Source: G963665215 sp963665215 (GTDB taxonomy: Bacteria > Chloroflexota > Dehalococcoidia > Lucifugimonadales > CAUZJF01). From it: a stretch of DNA of 64,000 nucleotides. The notes below the pieces were generated by a model that worked only from the letters and a program-made list of their open reading frames with translations, was not told where the DNA came from and searched no databases. Both the position numbers and the translations under genes were made by a program. Location: assembly GCA_963665215.2 (NCBI GenBank), contig CAXXWW010000008.1:434001-498000 (forward strand), read 5' to 3'. This document shows, piece after piece, positions 43,901 to 50,962 of this stretch. Each line of letters starts with the position of its first letter. Within the stretch, counting starts at the first letter, position 1.

Positions 43901-44300
43901 GTCGGTGCTGCTCAGCATTGCTGGCCGCGACAAGGCGGAGGCGCTGCCGATGATCAAGGACCTGGCCCGCGTTGGCTACCGTATCTACGCGACTGAGGGG
44001 ACCGCCGCCACCGTCAGGGCCCTGGACATCCCCGTGGTCTCCGTGCCCAAGAGGCTGAACGAGGGCCACCCCAACGTGCTGGACATCATCATGGACGGTA
44101 CCGTGGACGCGGTGGTGAACACCATCACAAGAGACAGGGAGACCCAACAGGACGGTTTCAAGATCCGGCGCGTGGCGGTGGAGCGGCGCATCCCGTGCTT
44201 CACGTCGCTGGACACGGCTCGCGCCGCCGTCGAGAGCCTGGCCAACGGTCCGGGCGCCTACAACGTCAAGCCACTGCCGGCTTACAGGGACGGCGCGTAG
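40968..44300 (+). CDS. carB: carbamoyl-phosphate synthase large subunit
   Basis: A 1110-residue enzyme that makes carbamoyl phosphate from bicarbonate, ammonia and two ATP. Two homologous ATP-grasp halves are visible (GSGPIVIGQAAEFDYAG near the start and GSGPIRIGQGIEFDYCS near residue 570), followed by the C-terminal allosteric domain (AEALPMIKDLARVGYRIYATEGTA). It is slightly longer than the usual 1070. carA is 1.6 kb upstream, separated by the vapBC module and two small genes. Confidence 0.96.
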   Translation: MTAPPKPQKVLVIGSGPIVIGQAAEFDYAGTQACKALREEGVTTVLVNSNPATIMTDEGIADIVYIEPLTVEVVTRIIEAERPDGVLPTLGGQTGLNLAVDLADAGVLDRYGVRLLGTGLDAIKNAEDRSLFRRLLLDISEPLPPSLTAGSMDDARRAAAELGLPLVVRPAYTLGGTGGGIAATPDELDSIVSGGLSASPIRQVLLEKSLVGWKEIEYEVMRDGADNCITVCNMENIDPMGVHTGDSIVVAPSQTLSDKEYQMLRSASLKIIRALGVEGGCNIQFALAPGDVVGETLPEGGPDDSPYYVIEVNPRVSRSSALASKATGYPIARVAAKIAVGRRLDEIANAVTEKTLAAFEPALDYCVVKIPRWPFDKFPAGDRSIGTQMKATGEVMAIDRSFEAAFQKAVRSLEITNRDLLWEDPEWTRDPGDWAKGAPLRPNDQRLWALFRALRRHTTPEELSRATGIDPWFTRAFGRIVELERRLLAESLTPELLWEAKRLGFSDEKTGVLSDKTGEEVRVLRGRWEIRPVYKMVDTCAAEFEAQTPYFYSTYEQENEAAPSGAKAAVVLGSGPIRIGQGIEFDYCSVHAAWALQAEGIKSIMVNSNPETVSTDFDISDRLYFEPLDEESVRDIMENEMAATPGAEASTPPAVVQFGGQTAINLSQSIDRAGMPILGSTAQSIDIASDRHLFEEFLSRVDIPNPPGAAVANLEQALTVAQTVGYPILVRPSYVLGGRAMEIVQTATELIRFMTEALAAGEGRRVLIDKYFEGREVEVDAVCDGESVLIPGIMEHVERAGVHSGDSMAIYPGLTLTEDEVNTIVDYTTRIGLALDVRGLMNIQYVVLGGPAYRSPGTANGQAAGAPTVVYVLEVNPRASRTIPFISKVTGVPMVRLAVNAMLGKSLQEQGYPGGLWKRQKLVAVKAPVFSMSKLAGVDTYLGPEMKSTGEVMGIDYEFRPAVAKALMAAGLTLPPEGSVLLSIAGRDKAEALPMIKDLARVGYRIYATEGTAATVRALDIPVVSVPKRLNEGHPNVLDIIMDGTVDAVVNTITRDRETQQDGFKIRRVAVERRIPCFTSLDTARAAVESLANGPGAYNVKPLPAYRDGA

Positions 44301-44327
44301 GATGGTTGTCCACCCGGGGCTGCGTAA

Positions 44328-44777
44328 TTGAGACAGCGGGTCGCAGTTCTCGTATATGTCTCCAGGCCGGCGAGTGGCGGCTGGGAGTATCTGCTCTTGC
44401 ATCGTGTGCCGAAGCTAGGCAGCCTCTGGCAGGGCGTAACGGGATGGGTCGAGGAGGGCGAGGAAATCGAGCTGGCGGCCAGGCGAGAGGTCCTCGAGGA
44501 AACGGGTTTCGCTTCCGTCACGTTGGAACAGATCGACTACTCATATACCTTCGACCTTGGCGTGAACGAGATCCAAGAACACGTCTTCCTGGCGCGCGTC
44601 GAGAGCGGAGAGCCGACGCTGTCGTGGGAGCACGACGCCATGAAGTGGTGTGGCCTCGAGGCAGCGCTGGAGCTGTTGACCTGGCCTGACGACAAGGAAG
44701 CACTGAGGCGTTGCGACACTCGTCTTTTGGGGCGACACCAGGCGTCCGCCGCCAAAGGTGGCTGCGACCCCTCCTGA
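44328..44777 (+). CDS. Nudix hydrolase, NudB-like
   Basis: A 149-residue Nudix protein with the box GWVEEGEEIELAARREVLEE followed by TGF. The layout (VLVYVSR...WEYLLLHRV, WQGVTGWVEEGE) resembles dihydroneopterin-triphosphate/dATP pyrophosphohydrolases. The frame has no upstream ATG, so TTG 44328 is taken as the start. It follows carB by 27 bases and may end the operon. Confidence 0.8.
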   Translation: MRQRVAVLVYVSRPASGGWEYLLLHRVPKLGSLWQGVTGWVEEGEEIELAARREVLEETGFASVTLEQIDYSYTFDLGVNEIQEHVFLARVESGEPTLSWEHDAMKWCGLEAALELLTWPDDKEALRRCDTRLLGRHQASAAKGGCDPS

Positions 44778-44838
44778 GGTGGCGGGGCGTCCTCGCGGTT
44801 GAGGGGCCACCAGGACGAGGCGCCGGCGGAGCGCGGCC

Positions 44839-45177
44839 CTATATCCAACGGCGGCGCAACGCCACCGTCAGCACAACGAACAGCGTGGGGGCCAGGCCGG
44901 CCATCCAGTCCCAGTGTACCGCTCGCCCGAACAGCGGGTTCACCGCAGCGCTGAAGAGGATGCTCACGCCCACTACCGCTGCCGCCACGGCCAGCGATGT
45001 GCGCCAGCCCCTCGTGCCGGCGCCCCGGCTCCGCTCTACAGATGCGCGTCTGCCTCTCACGGGTTGCTGCACTCCCCCACCGGGCCCATCGGGGCCAGCC
45101 CGGCTCAAACGGTTTGATGCCAGCCATTGGAGGGCGATTCGTTGCCCTCCGGAGTGAGGCGACCCCAGAGACAACAA
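44839..45177 (-). CDS. possible small membrane protein
   Basis: An open frame of up to 112 codons whose C-terminal half has two hydrophobic segments (SLAVAAAVVGVSILFSAAV and WMAGLAPTLFVVLTVAL) and a basic RRRW end. The N-terminal half is Gly/Arg-rich and doubtful, and no start with a ribosome-binding site is seen. No family recognised. Confidence 0.35.
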   Translation of the reverse strand: MLSLGSPHSGGQRIALQWLASNRLSRAGPDGPGGGVQQPVRGRRASVERSRGAGTRGWRTSLAVAAAVVGVSILFSAAVNPLFGRAVHWDWMAGLAPTLFVVLTVALRRRWI

Positions 45178-45223
45178 TCACATGCTGGATAACATCCAGA
45201 CGCATTCTGCGACGCTTTGCCGC

Positions 45224-45286
45224 TTAGTCTGTAATGGGAAGTCGCTCCTCCAGCACATCCCACAGTTGTCCCTCATCTCGATTCAT
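45224..45286 (-). pseudogene. hepT: HepT-like (DUF86) stub
   Basis: The gene beginning ATG 45286 overlaps the end of mntA by 14 bases, as in MntA-HepT pairs, and opens like a DUF86 protein (MNRDEGQLWDVLEE). It stops after 20 codons, against about 110 to 140 for the family, and no continuation is seen in the next bases. The HEPN toxin is therefore lost. The family call rests on position and a short stretch. Confidence 0.5.
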
Positions 45287-45569
45287 ATATGACCCTGGCC
45301 GAATCCAGAATAGCCTTCCGGCGAATGGGATTTCGGCTCGCTTCGACACCCCGCCGACTGACCACATCGACCCGGCGTTCGAAGATCCGTGTGAGTTCCT
45401 CACCCATGCGGACGAGATCAAACAGAGTGTGTCTCACTTCAGGAACGAACGTTAGAAGCACATCAATATCGCTCTGTGGCCCAAAGTCGTCTCGCAGCGC
45501 GGAGCCAAACAGCGACATCTCGCTTACGCCCCAGTCGCGGCAAAATCCAGCTATCTTTTCGTCGGGCAC
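45273..45569 (-). CDS. mntA: MntA-like minimal nucleotidyltransferase antitoxin
   Basis: A 98-residue minimal nucleotidyltransferase with GSALRDDFGPQSDIDVLL, matching the GSx10DxD active site. In intact modules it AMPylates and silences a HEPN RNase (HepT). The start is GTG 45569. The partner gene is reduced to a stub, so this is probably a relic of a type VII module. Confidence 0.8.
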   Translation of the reverse strand: MPDEKIAGFCRDWGVSEMSLFGSALRDDFGPQSDIDVLLTFVPEVRHTLFDLVRMGEELTRIFERRVDVVSRRGVEASRNPIRRKAILDSARVIYESR

Positions 45570-45642
45570 TTCAACCCGTACCCCTTGTTCAGTCCGGGAT
45601 TATCCACTTGACACGGGTAGTGGCCCGGTGTGGTGTGGTAGA

Positions 45643-46374
45643 ATGGCCGGTATGGACTCCCTGCGCCGCAAGCGCCACGCGGCTTGGAAATCGGGCAGGC
45701 GCGTCGCGGCCCTTTTCTGGGTTTTGGTCGCCGCAGTCATCTTTTTGGTTGTCAGTTTGGCACAGGATCGTTGGGAAACGTGGGCTAACTCCCGTATCGA
45801 CGAGGAAGCCCCAAAGATAATGCGGGAGTTAGGGGACTTCATAGGTACGCCTTTTTTGTTCCCCCTCGTGGCGGTCGTGCCTCTATATCTGATCGGCTTG
45901 GTGGTGCTATGGGTAGGTTCAAGGCGAGAGCCGATAATGGTGAGTCCACCAACAACCGTGACTCAATCGAAGGAGCCATTGGCTGCCAACCGCCTAGTCG
46001 TGGTTCAAGTTGCAGATGATGGTATTGGTGGGCGGTTGGGGTTTTGGGAAAGGCGCGGAAGCGGCATGCGAATTGTTGACGACGAGCCGACCGCCCGTAA
46101 TTCAAAGGCAGAAGGAAGACTGCTGTATCAAGTCCCATTAGGGCTGACCGTCATTCCGTCCGGCACGGTTGAGGATATTGAACTACATATCCAAGGCACT
46201 CGCATCCCGGCACTTGATTGGGAATCGGAGAGGATCGTCCATACTGAGCGCCGTGGGGTGAATTTCAGAATCGACCAGTCCGTCAGGGCTGGGGCGCATC
46301 GCGTTCGAGTGGTAGCCGTTATAGATGGGGAGTCTGAGCCGTCAGAAGAAGATTGGGAGATTACTGTTCCGTAG
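45643..46374 (+). CDS. membrane-anchored protein of unknown function
   Basis: A 243-residue protein with two membrane segments (about residues 22-42 and 70-92: ALFWVLVAAVIFLVV and FPLVAVVPLYLIGLVVLWV). A soluble C-terminal domain rich in beta-strands follows. No family recognised. ATG 45643 or 45652 may be the start. TTGACA at 45608-45613 is a possible -35 without a good -10. The last 14 bases overlap the end of the transposase gene on the other strand. Confidence 0.6.
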   Translation: MAGMDSLRRKRHAAWKSGRRVAALFWVLVAAVIFLVVSLAQDRWETWANSRIDEEAPKIMRELGDFIGTPFLFPLVAVVPLYLIGLVVLWVGSRREPIMVSPPTTVTQSKEPLAANRLVVVQVADDGIGGRLGFWERRGSGMRIVDDEPTARNSKAEGRLLYQVPLGLTVIPSGTVEDIELHIQGTRIPALDWESERIVHTERRGVNFRIDQSVRAGAHRVRVVAVIDGESEPSEEDWEITVP

Positions 46375-47287
46375 ACACGAGGCGTTCATATGGAAGGTTA
46401 TCCGAGGTTAGTAGCCGGAGCAATGTGTCCCGAAACAGCCAAGGGTTGTTGCGATTGTTGTAACGCCACTCTAGCTCGTCCAGATAGGCGTCCAGATGCT
46501 TCACGGAGACTTTATGATACGCGCCGATGATGGAACGCTTCAAGAGGCTCCATACCCCCTCTATGGAGTTGGTGTGAACGTCACCGCGTACCCATTCCTC
46601 AATGCTATGGTTGACCGTCTCGTGGCGGGTGTTCTTGTCGGCGATGCCCTGATAGGGAGCCCAATCGTCGGTGTAGTAGGCTTCGGTTTCGTCGGCTGTC
46701 TTTTCTCGGATGAAGCCGTGAAGGGTTTCTCTGTCCCGCGCATGAACGACTTGGAGGGCAATCTTGCCGCCTCGTTGGACCGCACCGACCACAACAGCCT
46801 TATTGCCCTTGTACCCCCGCCCTTTGCCTCTGACTTCGCCGCCCACGAAGGTTTCGTCGATTTCGATAATGCCTTTGAGTGGCATGGGGTAGGCATCTTC
46901 AATGGCGGCCCGTATCCGGTGGGCCAGATACCAAGCCGTCTGATAGGCAACGTCAAGACTGCGCTTCAATTGGAGGGCCGAAATGCCCTTCCTGGATTCG
47001 ACCATGAGGTATACCGCCAGCATCCACTTTCGGAGCGGCAGATGGGTGTCGTGGAGCATAGTGCCAGCGGTGACAGAGAAGTGGTAGCCGCATGAATCAC
47101 ATTCCCAGGTCTGGCGGGTCGATGTGTAGTAGCACTTTAGGCTGCCACAGCGGAGGCAGGCGACGCCATCCGGCCAGCGGAGTTGTTCAAGGTACTCTCG
47201 GCACTTGTCGTCCGTATCGAATTGCTCGATCAACCGCACCAGATTCATCTTGTGTTTTGTCTGGGCCTTTTGCTTTGGCCGTGCCAT
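46361..47287 (-). CDS. IS1595-family (ISXO2-like) transposase
   Basis: A 308-residue transposase. The N-terminal zinc ribbon has CLRCGS and CDSCGY. The DDE core has IIEIDETFVGG, YYTDDWAPY and a late HTNSIEGVWSLLKRSI with the catalytic acid. It is complete. I could not identify inverted repeats or target duplications around it, so the limits of the element are unknown; it may be solitary. Confidence 0.88.
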   Translation of the reverse strand: MARPKQKAQTKHKMNLVRLIEQFDTDDKCREYLEQLRWPDGVACLRCGSLKCYYTSTRQTWECDSCGYHFSVTAGTMLHDTHLPLRKWMLAVYLMVESRKGISALQLKRSLDVAYQTAWYLAHRIRAAIEDAYPMPLKGIIEIDETFVGGEVRGKGRGYKGNKAVVVGAVQRGGKIALQVVHARDRETLHGFIREKTADETEAYYTDDWAPYQGIADKNTRHETVNHSIEEWVRGDVHTNSIEGVWSLLKRSIIGAYHKVSVKHLDAYLDELEWRYNNRNNPWLFRDTLLRLLTSDNLPYERLVSTEQ

Positions 47288-47299
47288 TGGAGGTCTCCT

Positions 47300-47515
47300 A
47301 TGCCTAGACGGAAGAAACAGGCCCGCGAGCTAACCAAAGACGAAGCGATGAAGAAAATGTTCCCCAAAAAGGTGCGGGACGAGGCTTACAAAATCGCCCA
47401 TGAGAAGGATGATAAAGGGAAGCCTGCGTCTTCATGGGAGAAGTGTATCACAGATATGGCCCCGTGTCAACTAGATAATCCCCGTTCAGTCATTCCATGC
47501 TCCCCGACGTGCTAA
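47300..47515 (+). CDS. small basic protein, divergent from the transposase
   Basis: A 71-residue Lys/Arg-rich protein (MPRRKKQARELTKDEAMKKM, then FPKKV). ATG 47300 follows GGAGG by 6 bases, and the gene diverges from the IS1595 transposase 12 bases away. Similar short LTxxEAxxxxFPKKV proteins occur in many bacteria without known function. It may be a passenger of the element or a host gene. Confidence 0.6.
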   Translation: MPRRKKQARELTKDEAMKKMFPKKVRDEAYKIAHEKDDKGKPASSWEKCITDMAPCQLDNPRSVIPCSPTC

Positions 47516-47651
47516 CTCCCTTTGCCACCAAGGATACCATCCCCAGGCCCCCCTAGAGCAACGAGGTAGCGCGTAACGCGACAGAGCGCTCGATGATTGA
47601 CCCCATGGAAACTGTCCTGCTACACTCGCCACCGGCGGCGCCGTGCAGATA

Positions 47652-47687
47652 GCTCAGGACGAACGGAGTTTTCCGTTCGTGGTGAGC
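47652..47687. repeat. REP-like palindrome
   Basis: GCTCAGGACGAACGG (47652-47666) and CCGTTCGTGGTGAGC (47673-47687) are nearly complementary around AGTTTT. The sequence continues into CTGTCGAACC. This resembles a widespread REP-type motif found between genes in many genomes. It lies 69 bases before the G1PDH-like gene. Confidence 0.6.
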
Positions 47688-47755
47688 CTGTCGAACCACA
47701 GCTCCACATACTTCTCACACACCCTCGTAAGGAGGACGCACAGTGAACACACCCC

Positions 47756-48820
47756 GTGGTCGGTTGGAGTGACGGGACACAGGCAAAACCGGCGTCTGAC
47801 TACGCCATCAAGTACGGGCACGGCCTGCTGATTCACGAGAGCTCACGCTGGCCTCGGTACTCGGTTGTAACGACGCCCAGCGCCTACGAGGCGGCACGGC
47901 CCCATCTCGCCCGGCAGCCGGCGGGGGTCGGCTACGCCCGCTGGCTGGACTGGACTCACCTCCAGGAGATAACCGACGGCCTGCCCGGCGATGCCGAGCT
48001 CGTCGTCGGGCTCGGCGGCGGCACCGCGCTGGACGCCTCCAAATACGTGGCCCTGAAGCTCCAGACGCCCCTGGTCCTGGTCCCCACGATCGTGTCCACC
48101 GGCGCTATTATCCACGGCTTTTTCGCCAGATGGCTGGGACGGAAGCCGGCCGGCGACCCGGCCGGCTGGCCGTGGATCGACTTCCAGGACATACTCGTCG
48201 ACTACGACGTGGTGTTAAACGCCCCCTTTTACCTCAACACGGCCGGCCTGGGCGACGTGCTGTGCGGCTACGCGGGCCTGGCCGAGTGGAGACGCAACTC
48301 CCGGCTCGGAGTCGGCCAGCCCTTCGACGAAGACGCGGTCGCCGTCGCCGTCCAGCACCACCGGGATATCGTGGCCGGCTTTCCGCGGACGCTGGCGAAG
48401 GATGGCGAGCTGACCGCGGAGAGCATCTCATTCATCATGACCGCGGTACAGGAGCGCGACAAAAGGTCGGTCAAGCACCCGGCCGCGCCGAGCGGCGACC
48501 ACACCTTCTGGATGGGGCTAGAGGAGGTGAACGACAAAGGATGGGTGCACGGGGAGGCGGTAGCGATGGCGGCGGTGGTCATCGCCTGGCACTGCGGGGA
48601 GAGCCCGGAGGCGCTGATTGACTGGCTGGACGCGTGCAGGGTGCGGTGGCGCCCAGAGGAGATCGGGATCAGCCGTGATGACCTGAGAATCGGCCTGGCG
48701 TTCGCCCCCGATTTCATGTCGGACCGGGCAAGCGGGCGCGACGTCAACTCCATCCTGCGCAGCGACCCCATCGTGGGAGCGCGGTTCGACGCACTCTGGA
48801 CGTACCTGGAACCCGCGTAA
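47756..48820 (+). CDS. sn-glycerol-1-phosphate dehydrogenase-like protein
   Basis: A protein of up to 354 residues of the G1PDH/AraM group of iron-type alcohol dehydrogenases, which make sn-glycerol-1-phosphate from DHAP. Visible features are GLGGGTALDASKYVALKL, VPTIVSTGA, and the metal ligands Asp in GLGDVLCGY, His in SGDHTFWMG and His in WVHGEAVAM. The start is uncertain: AAGGAGG near 47730 is followed by a GTG (47743) whose frame stops after 9 codons, while the main frame has only the weaker GTG 47756. A small frameshift near the N-terminus is possible. Confidence 0.78.
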   Translation: MVGWSDGTQAKPASDYAIKYGHGLLIHESSRWPRYSVVTTPSAYEAARPHLARQPAGVGYARWLDWTHLQEITDGLPGDAELVVGLGGGTALDASKYVALKLQTPLVLVPTIVSTGAIIHGFFARWLGRKPAGDPAGWPWIDFQDILVDYDVVLNAPFYLNTAGLGDVLCGYAGLAEWRRNSRLGVGQPFDEDAVAVAVQHHRDIVAGFPRTLAKDGELTAESISFIMTAVQERDKRSVKHPAAPSGDHTFWMGLEEVNDKGWVHGEAVAMAAVVIAWHCGESPEALIDWLDACRVRWRPEEIGISRDDLRIGLAFAPDFMSDRASGRDVNSILRSDPIVGARFDALWTYLEPA

Positions 48821-49289
48821 CCCCTCGCAAGGCCGGCTGTAATGCCCCTGCTCGCGGCGCCAGCTTTGCCGGGACAAAGATGATACATCACAGCATACTA
48901 TTCTCAAAATTGACATGGTGTGTTGGCGGAACACGCTAGACGATCGGTCTTATACTTCACCCAACTGCGCCCAGCTCCGGCCGGCGGTGATGGCCAATCA
49001 CCCGTCCCCTGTGACCAATGCGCCCCTAGTTAAGGCCGCGCGCGGCGACCGTCTCACCCCCCCAGACCCCCCAATTCGTGGAACACGGCTGCGGGGCGAA
49101 GCGTAGCCGTTGCGTCTCTTTAGCGGCTTCATGGCGGGCCGGACGGCAAGATAGGATTTCGTGGGAAATTGCGCACAAATCCGTATGCTCAAGGCTTGCT
49201 CTTTCAGAAATGGGCCGTGCTAAAATCTCTGACGACCCCTCAATTCTAGCACCATCCGGCTGGCCGTCCACGGCTATGATACCGGCCTG
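48821..49289. other. dnaA upstream region without a supported gene
   Basis: About 470 bases between the dehydrogenase and dnaA. TTGACA occurs at 48910-48915 without a good -10. No rpmH-like frame is seen. A weak tRNA-Leu-like stretch at 48920-48955 lacks a T-arm. The only supported signal is the dnaA promoter candidate at 49218. Confidence 0.5.
49218..49226 (+). promoter_or_regulatory. possible dnaA promoter, extended -10
   Basis: TGCTAAAAT (TG at 49218-49219, TAAAAT at 49221-49226) matches an extended -10 about 60 bases before the dnaA start. No clear -35. Confidence 0.4.
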
Positions 49290-50732
49290 GTGGCATCTAA
49301 GGCGGGTAACAGGCTGTTGACGACGAGCGCCCAAAAACCCAGGCAGTTATGGGAAGCAGTCCTTGGCGAGCTGCAGCTCCAGGTAAGCCGTCCAAGCTAC
49401 AAGACGTGGCTCAAAGACACAGTCGGTCTGTCCCACGGTGACGGTGAGTTCGTGGTCTTGACGCCCAACACCTTTGTGGCCGAGATGCTCGAGCAGCGGA
49501 TGTACTCGGTGATCTCTAAGGCCATGGCCAAGGTGGTAGATGGCGGCGTGGAGGTCCGTTTCCAGACCGTGGCGGAGGGCTCCTTGGCCGTCGGGCAGAC
49601 GGAAGCGGGCACCGGCCCCCAACGTGTACGCCGTGATACCCAGGAAGACGCCCAAGCGATCGACCACGCTGTCCCGGCCAGGGCAAACGGCCATGCTGGC
49701 CGGCGACCGGCGGCGGCAGGCCTAAACGCCCGGTACACTTTTGGGCACTTCGTCGTCGGCAACTCCAACGAGCTCGCCCAGGCCGCGGCTCTGGCCGTCG
49801 CCGAAAGGCCGGGTTTCACCTACAACCCCCTCTTCATCTATTCGGGCGTCGGCCTCGGCAAGACCCACCTTCTCCACGCCATCGGCCACCTGGTCCTATC
49901 ACGAGGCCTGTCGCTCATCTACGCTACGACCGAGGAGTTTACGAACGAGTTCATAAAGGCCATTCGCGAGGGCAAGACCGAGGGGTTCCGCAACCGTTAC
50001 CGCAGCGCAGACGTGCTGCTGCTGGATGACATCCAGTTCATCATCGGCAAGGAGCAGACCCAGGAGGGGTTTTTCCACACGTTCAATGCGCTCCACATGG
50101 CCGGCCGGCAGATCGTCATTACCAGCGACCGCCCTGCGACGGACCTCACGCTCCTGGAAGACCGGATACAGTCGCGGCTCGCAGGCGGGCTGGTGGTCGA
50201 TATCCAGGCCCCGGATCTGGAGACCAAATTAGCCATTTTGGCCGCCAAGGCCGAGGAGACGGGCCAGTCATTGCCGAACGATGTGCTCGATTTTCTCGCG
50301 GGGCGCATCCACTCCAACATAAGGGAGCTTGAAGGTTGCCTGAACCGCCTCGCCGCCTACGCACAGATAACGGCTAGGACAATCACCCTCGATCTCGTCA
50401 AGGGGGCCGTCGCGGACATCCTCAGACCAGCCAGCCGACGCCGTCTGTCGGACACGGTGGTGCTCGAAACCGTGTGCGCTTACTATTCGGTTGACAAGGA
50501 GACCATCCTGGGACGCCTCCGGGACAAGCACACCGCACTGGCACGGCAGGTCGCCATGTACCTGCTCCGGGAAGAGTCCAACCTCCCCCTAGCCAGCATC
50601 GGGCGCCTCCTGGGAGGCAGAGACCACTCGACTGTGCTACACGCCTGCCGCCGCATATCGGGCCGGATAGGCGCAGACACCCACCTCCGCAGCGACCTGG
50701 CCAACATCCGCGAGACACTGTCCTCACCCTAA
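49290..50732 (+). CDS. dnaA: replication initiator DnaA
   Basis: A 480-residue AAA+ protein that binds DnaA boxes and opens oriC. Domain I is at 15-95, a variable linker at 96-145, and the ATPase at about 148-370 with Walker A GVGLGKTH (186-193) and Walker B LLLDDIQF (Asp246, Asp247). Domain IV ends with GRDHSTVLHACRRI, the DnaA-box-binding helix. The GTG 49290 start gives the full domain I; TTG 49317 is an alternative. An oriC-like spacer with its boxes follows directly. Confidence 0.95.
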   Translation: MASKAGNRLLTTSAQKPRQLWEAVLGELQLQVSRPSYKTWLKDTVGLSHGDGEFVVLTPNTFVAEMLEQRMYSVISKAMAKVVDGGVEVRFQTVAEGSLAVGQTEAGTGPQRVRRDTQEDAQAIDHAVPARANGHAGRRPAAAGLNARYTFGHFVVGNSNELAQAAALAVAERPGFTYNPLFIYSGVGLGKTHLLHAIGHLVLSRGLSLIYATTEEFTNEFIKAIREGKTEGFRNRYRSADVLLLDDIQFIIGKEQTQEGFFHTFNALHMAGRQIVITSDRPATDLTLLEDRIQSRLAGGLVVDIQAPDLETKLAILAAKAEETGQSLPNDVLDFLAGRIHSNIRELEGCLNRLAAYAQITARTITLDLVKGAVADILRPASRRRLSDTVVLETVCAYYSVDKETILGRLRDKHTALARQVAMYLLREESNLPLASIGRLLGGRDHSTVLHACRRISGRIGADTHLRSDLANIRETLSSP

Positions 50733-50962
50733 CGCCCCCGACCTGGATCCATCGGACCCCTCCAGCTTGTGGATAACCCCCCACATACTGTGGATAAGTC
50801 GGGGCTCTTTCCGCGCCATCCACACCGTATCCACAGCAGTGGCACAGCCAGTCCCCACATCACCCCAGGCCATAAGGCTACCGCCCCAGCCCATACTCGG
50901 GTCGACAGCCTCCAACCACAAATATCACAGCATTACTGGTTACTATTGTTATACTTATGTAA
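50733..50962 (+). other. oriC-like region with DnaA boxes
   Basis: Two perfect DnaA boxes TGTGGATAA lie at 50768-50776 and 50789-50797, 21 bases apart (two helical turns, same face). A GTATCCACA in opposite orientation at 50827-50835 differs from consensus by one base. An AT-rich stretch at about 50921-50965 could be the unwinding element. The position directly after dnaA is the classic place for oriC. Confidence 0.8.
50950..50955 (+). promoter_or_regulatory. -10 element for obg, possibly leaderless
   Basis: TATACT lies only 7 bases before the obg ATG (50963). Transcription would start at or next to the start codon. No ribosome-binding site precedes the gene, which agrees with a leaderless mRNA. 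The -35 is weak. Confidence 0.45.

Noticed and set aside
42753..44402. 549-codon antisense frame in carB
   Set aside because: High-GC shadow of carB with biased His/Arg/Gly composition and no family resemblance.
45289..45642. N-terminal extension of the membrane protein gene from 45289
   Set aside because: It overlaps the minus-strand mntA gene entirely, and the natural start with membrane segment close behind is at 45643 or 45652.
48920..48955. tRNA-Leu-like stretch (GGCGGAACACGCTAGACG)
   Set aside because: There is no acceptor stem, no T-arm with TTCGA and no consistent anticodon arm.
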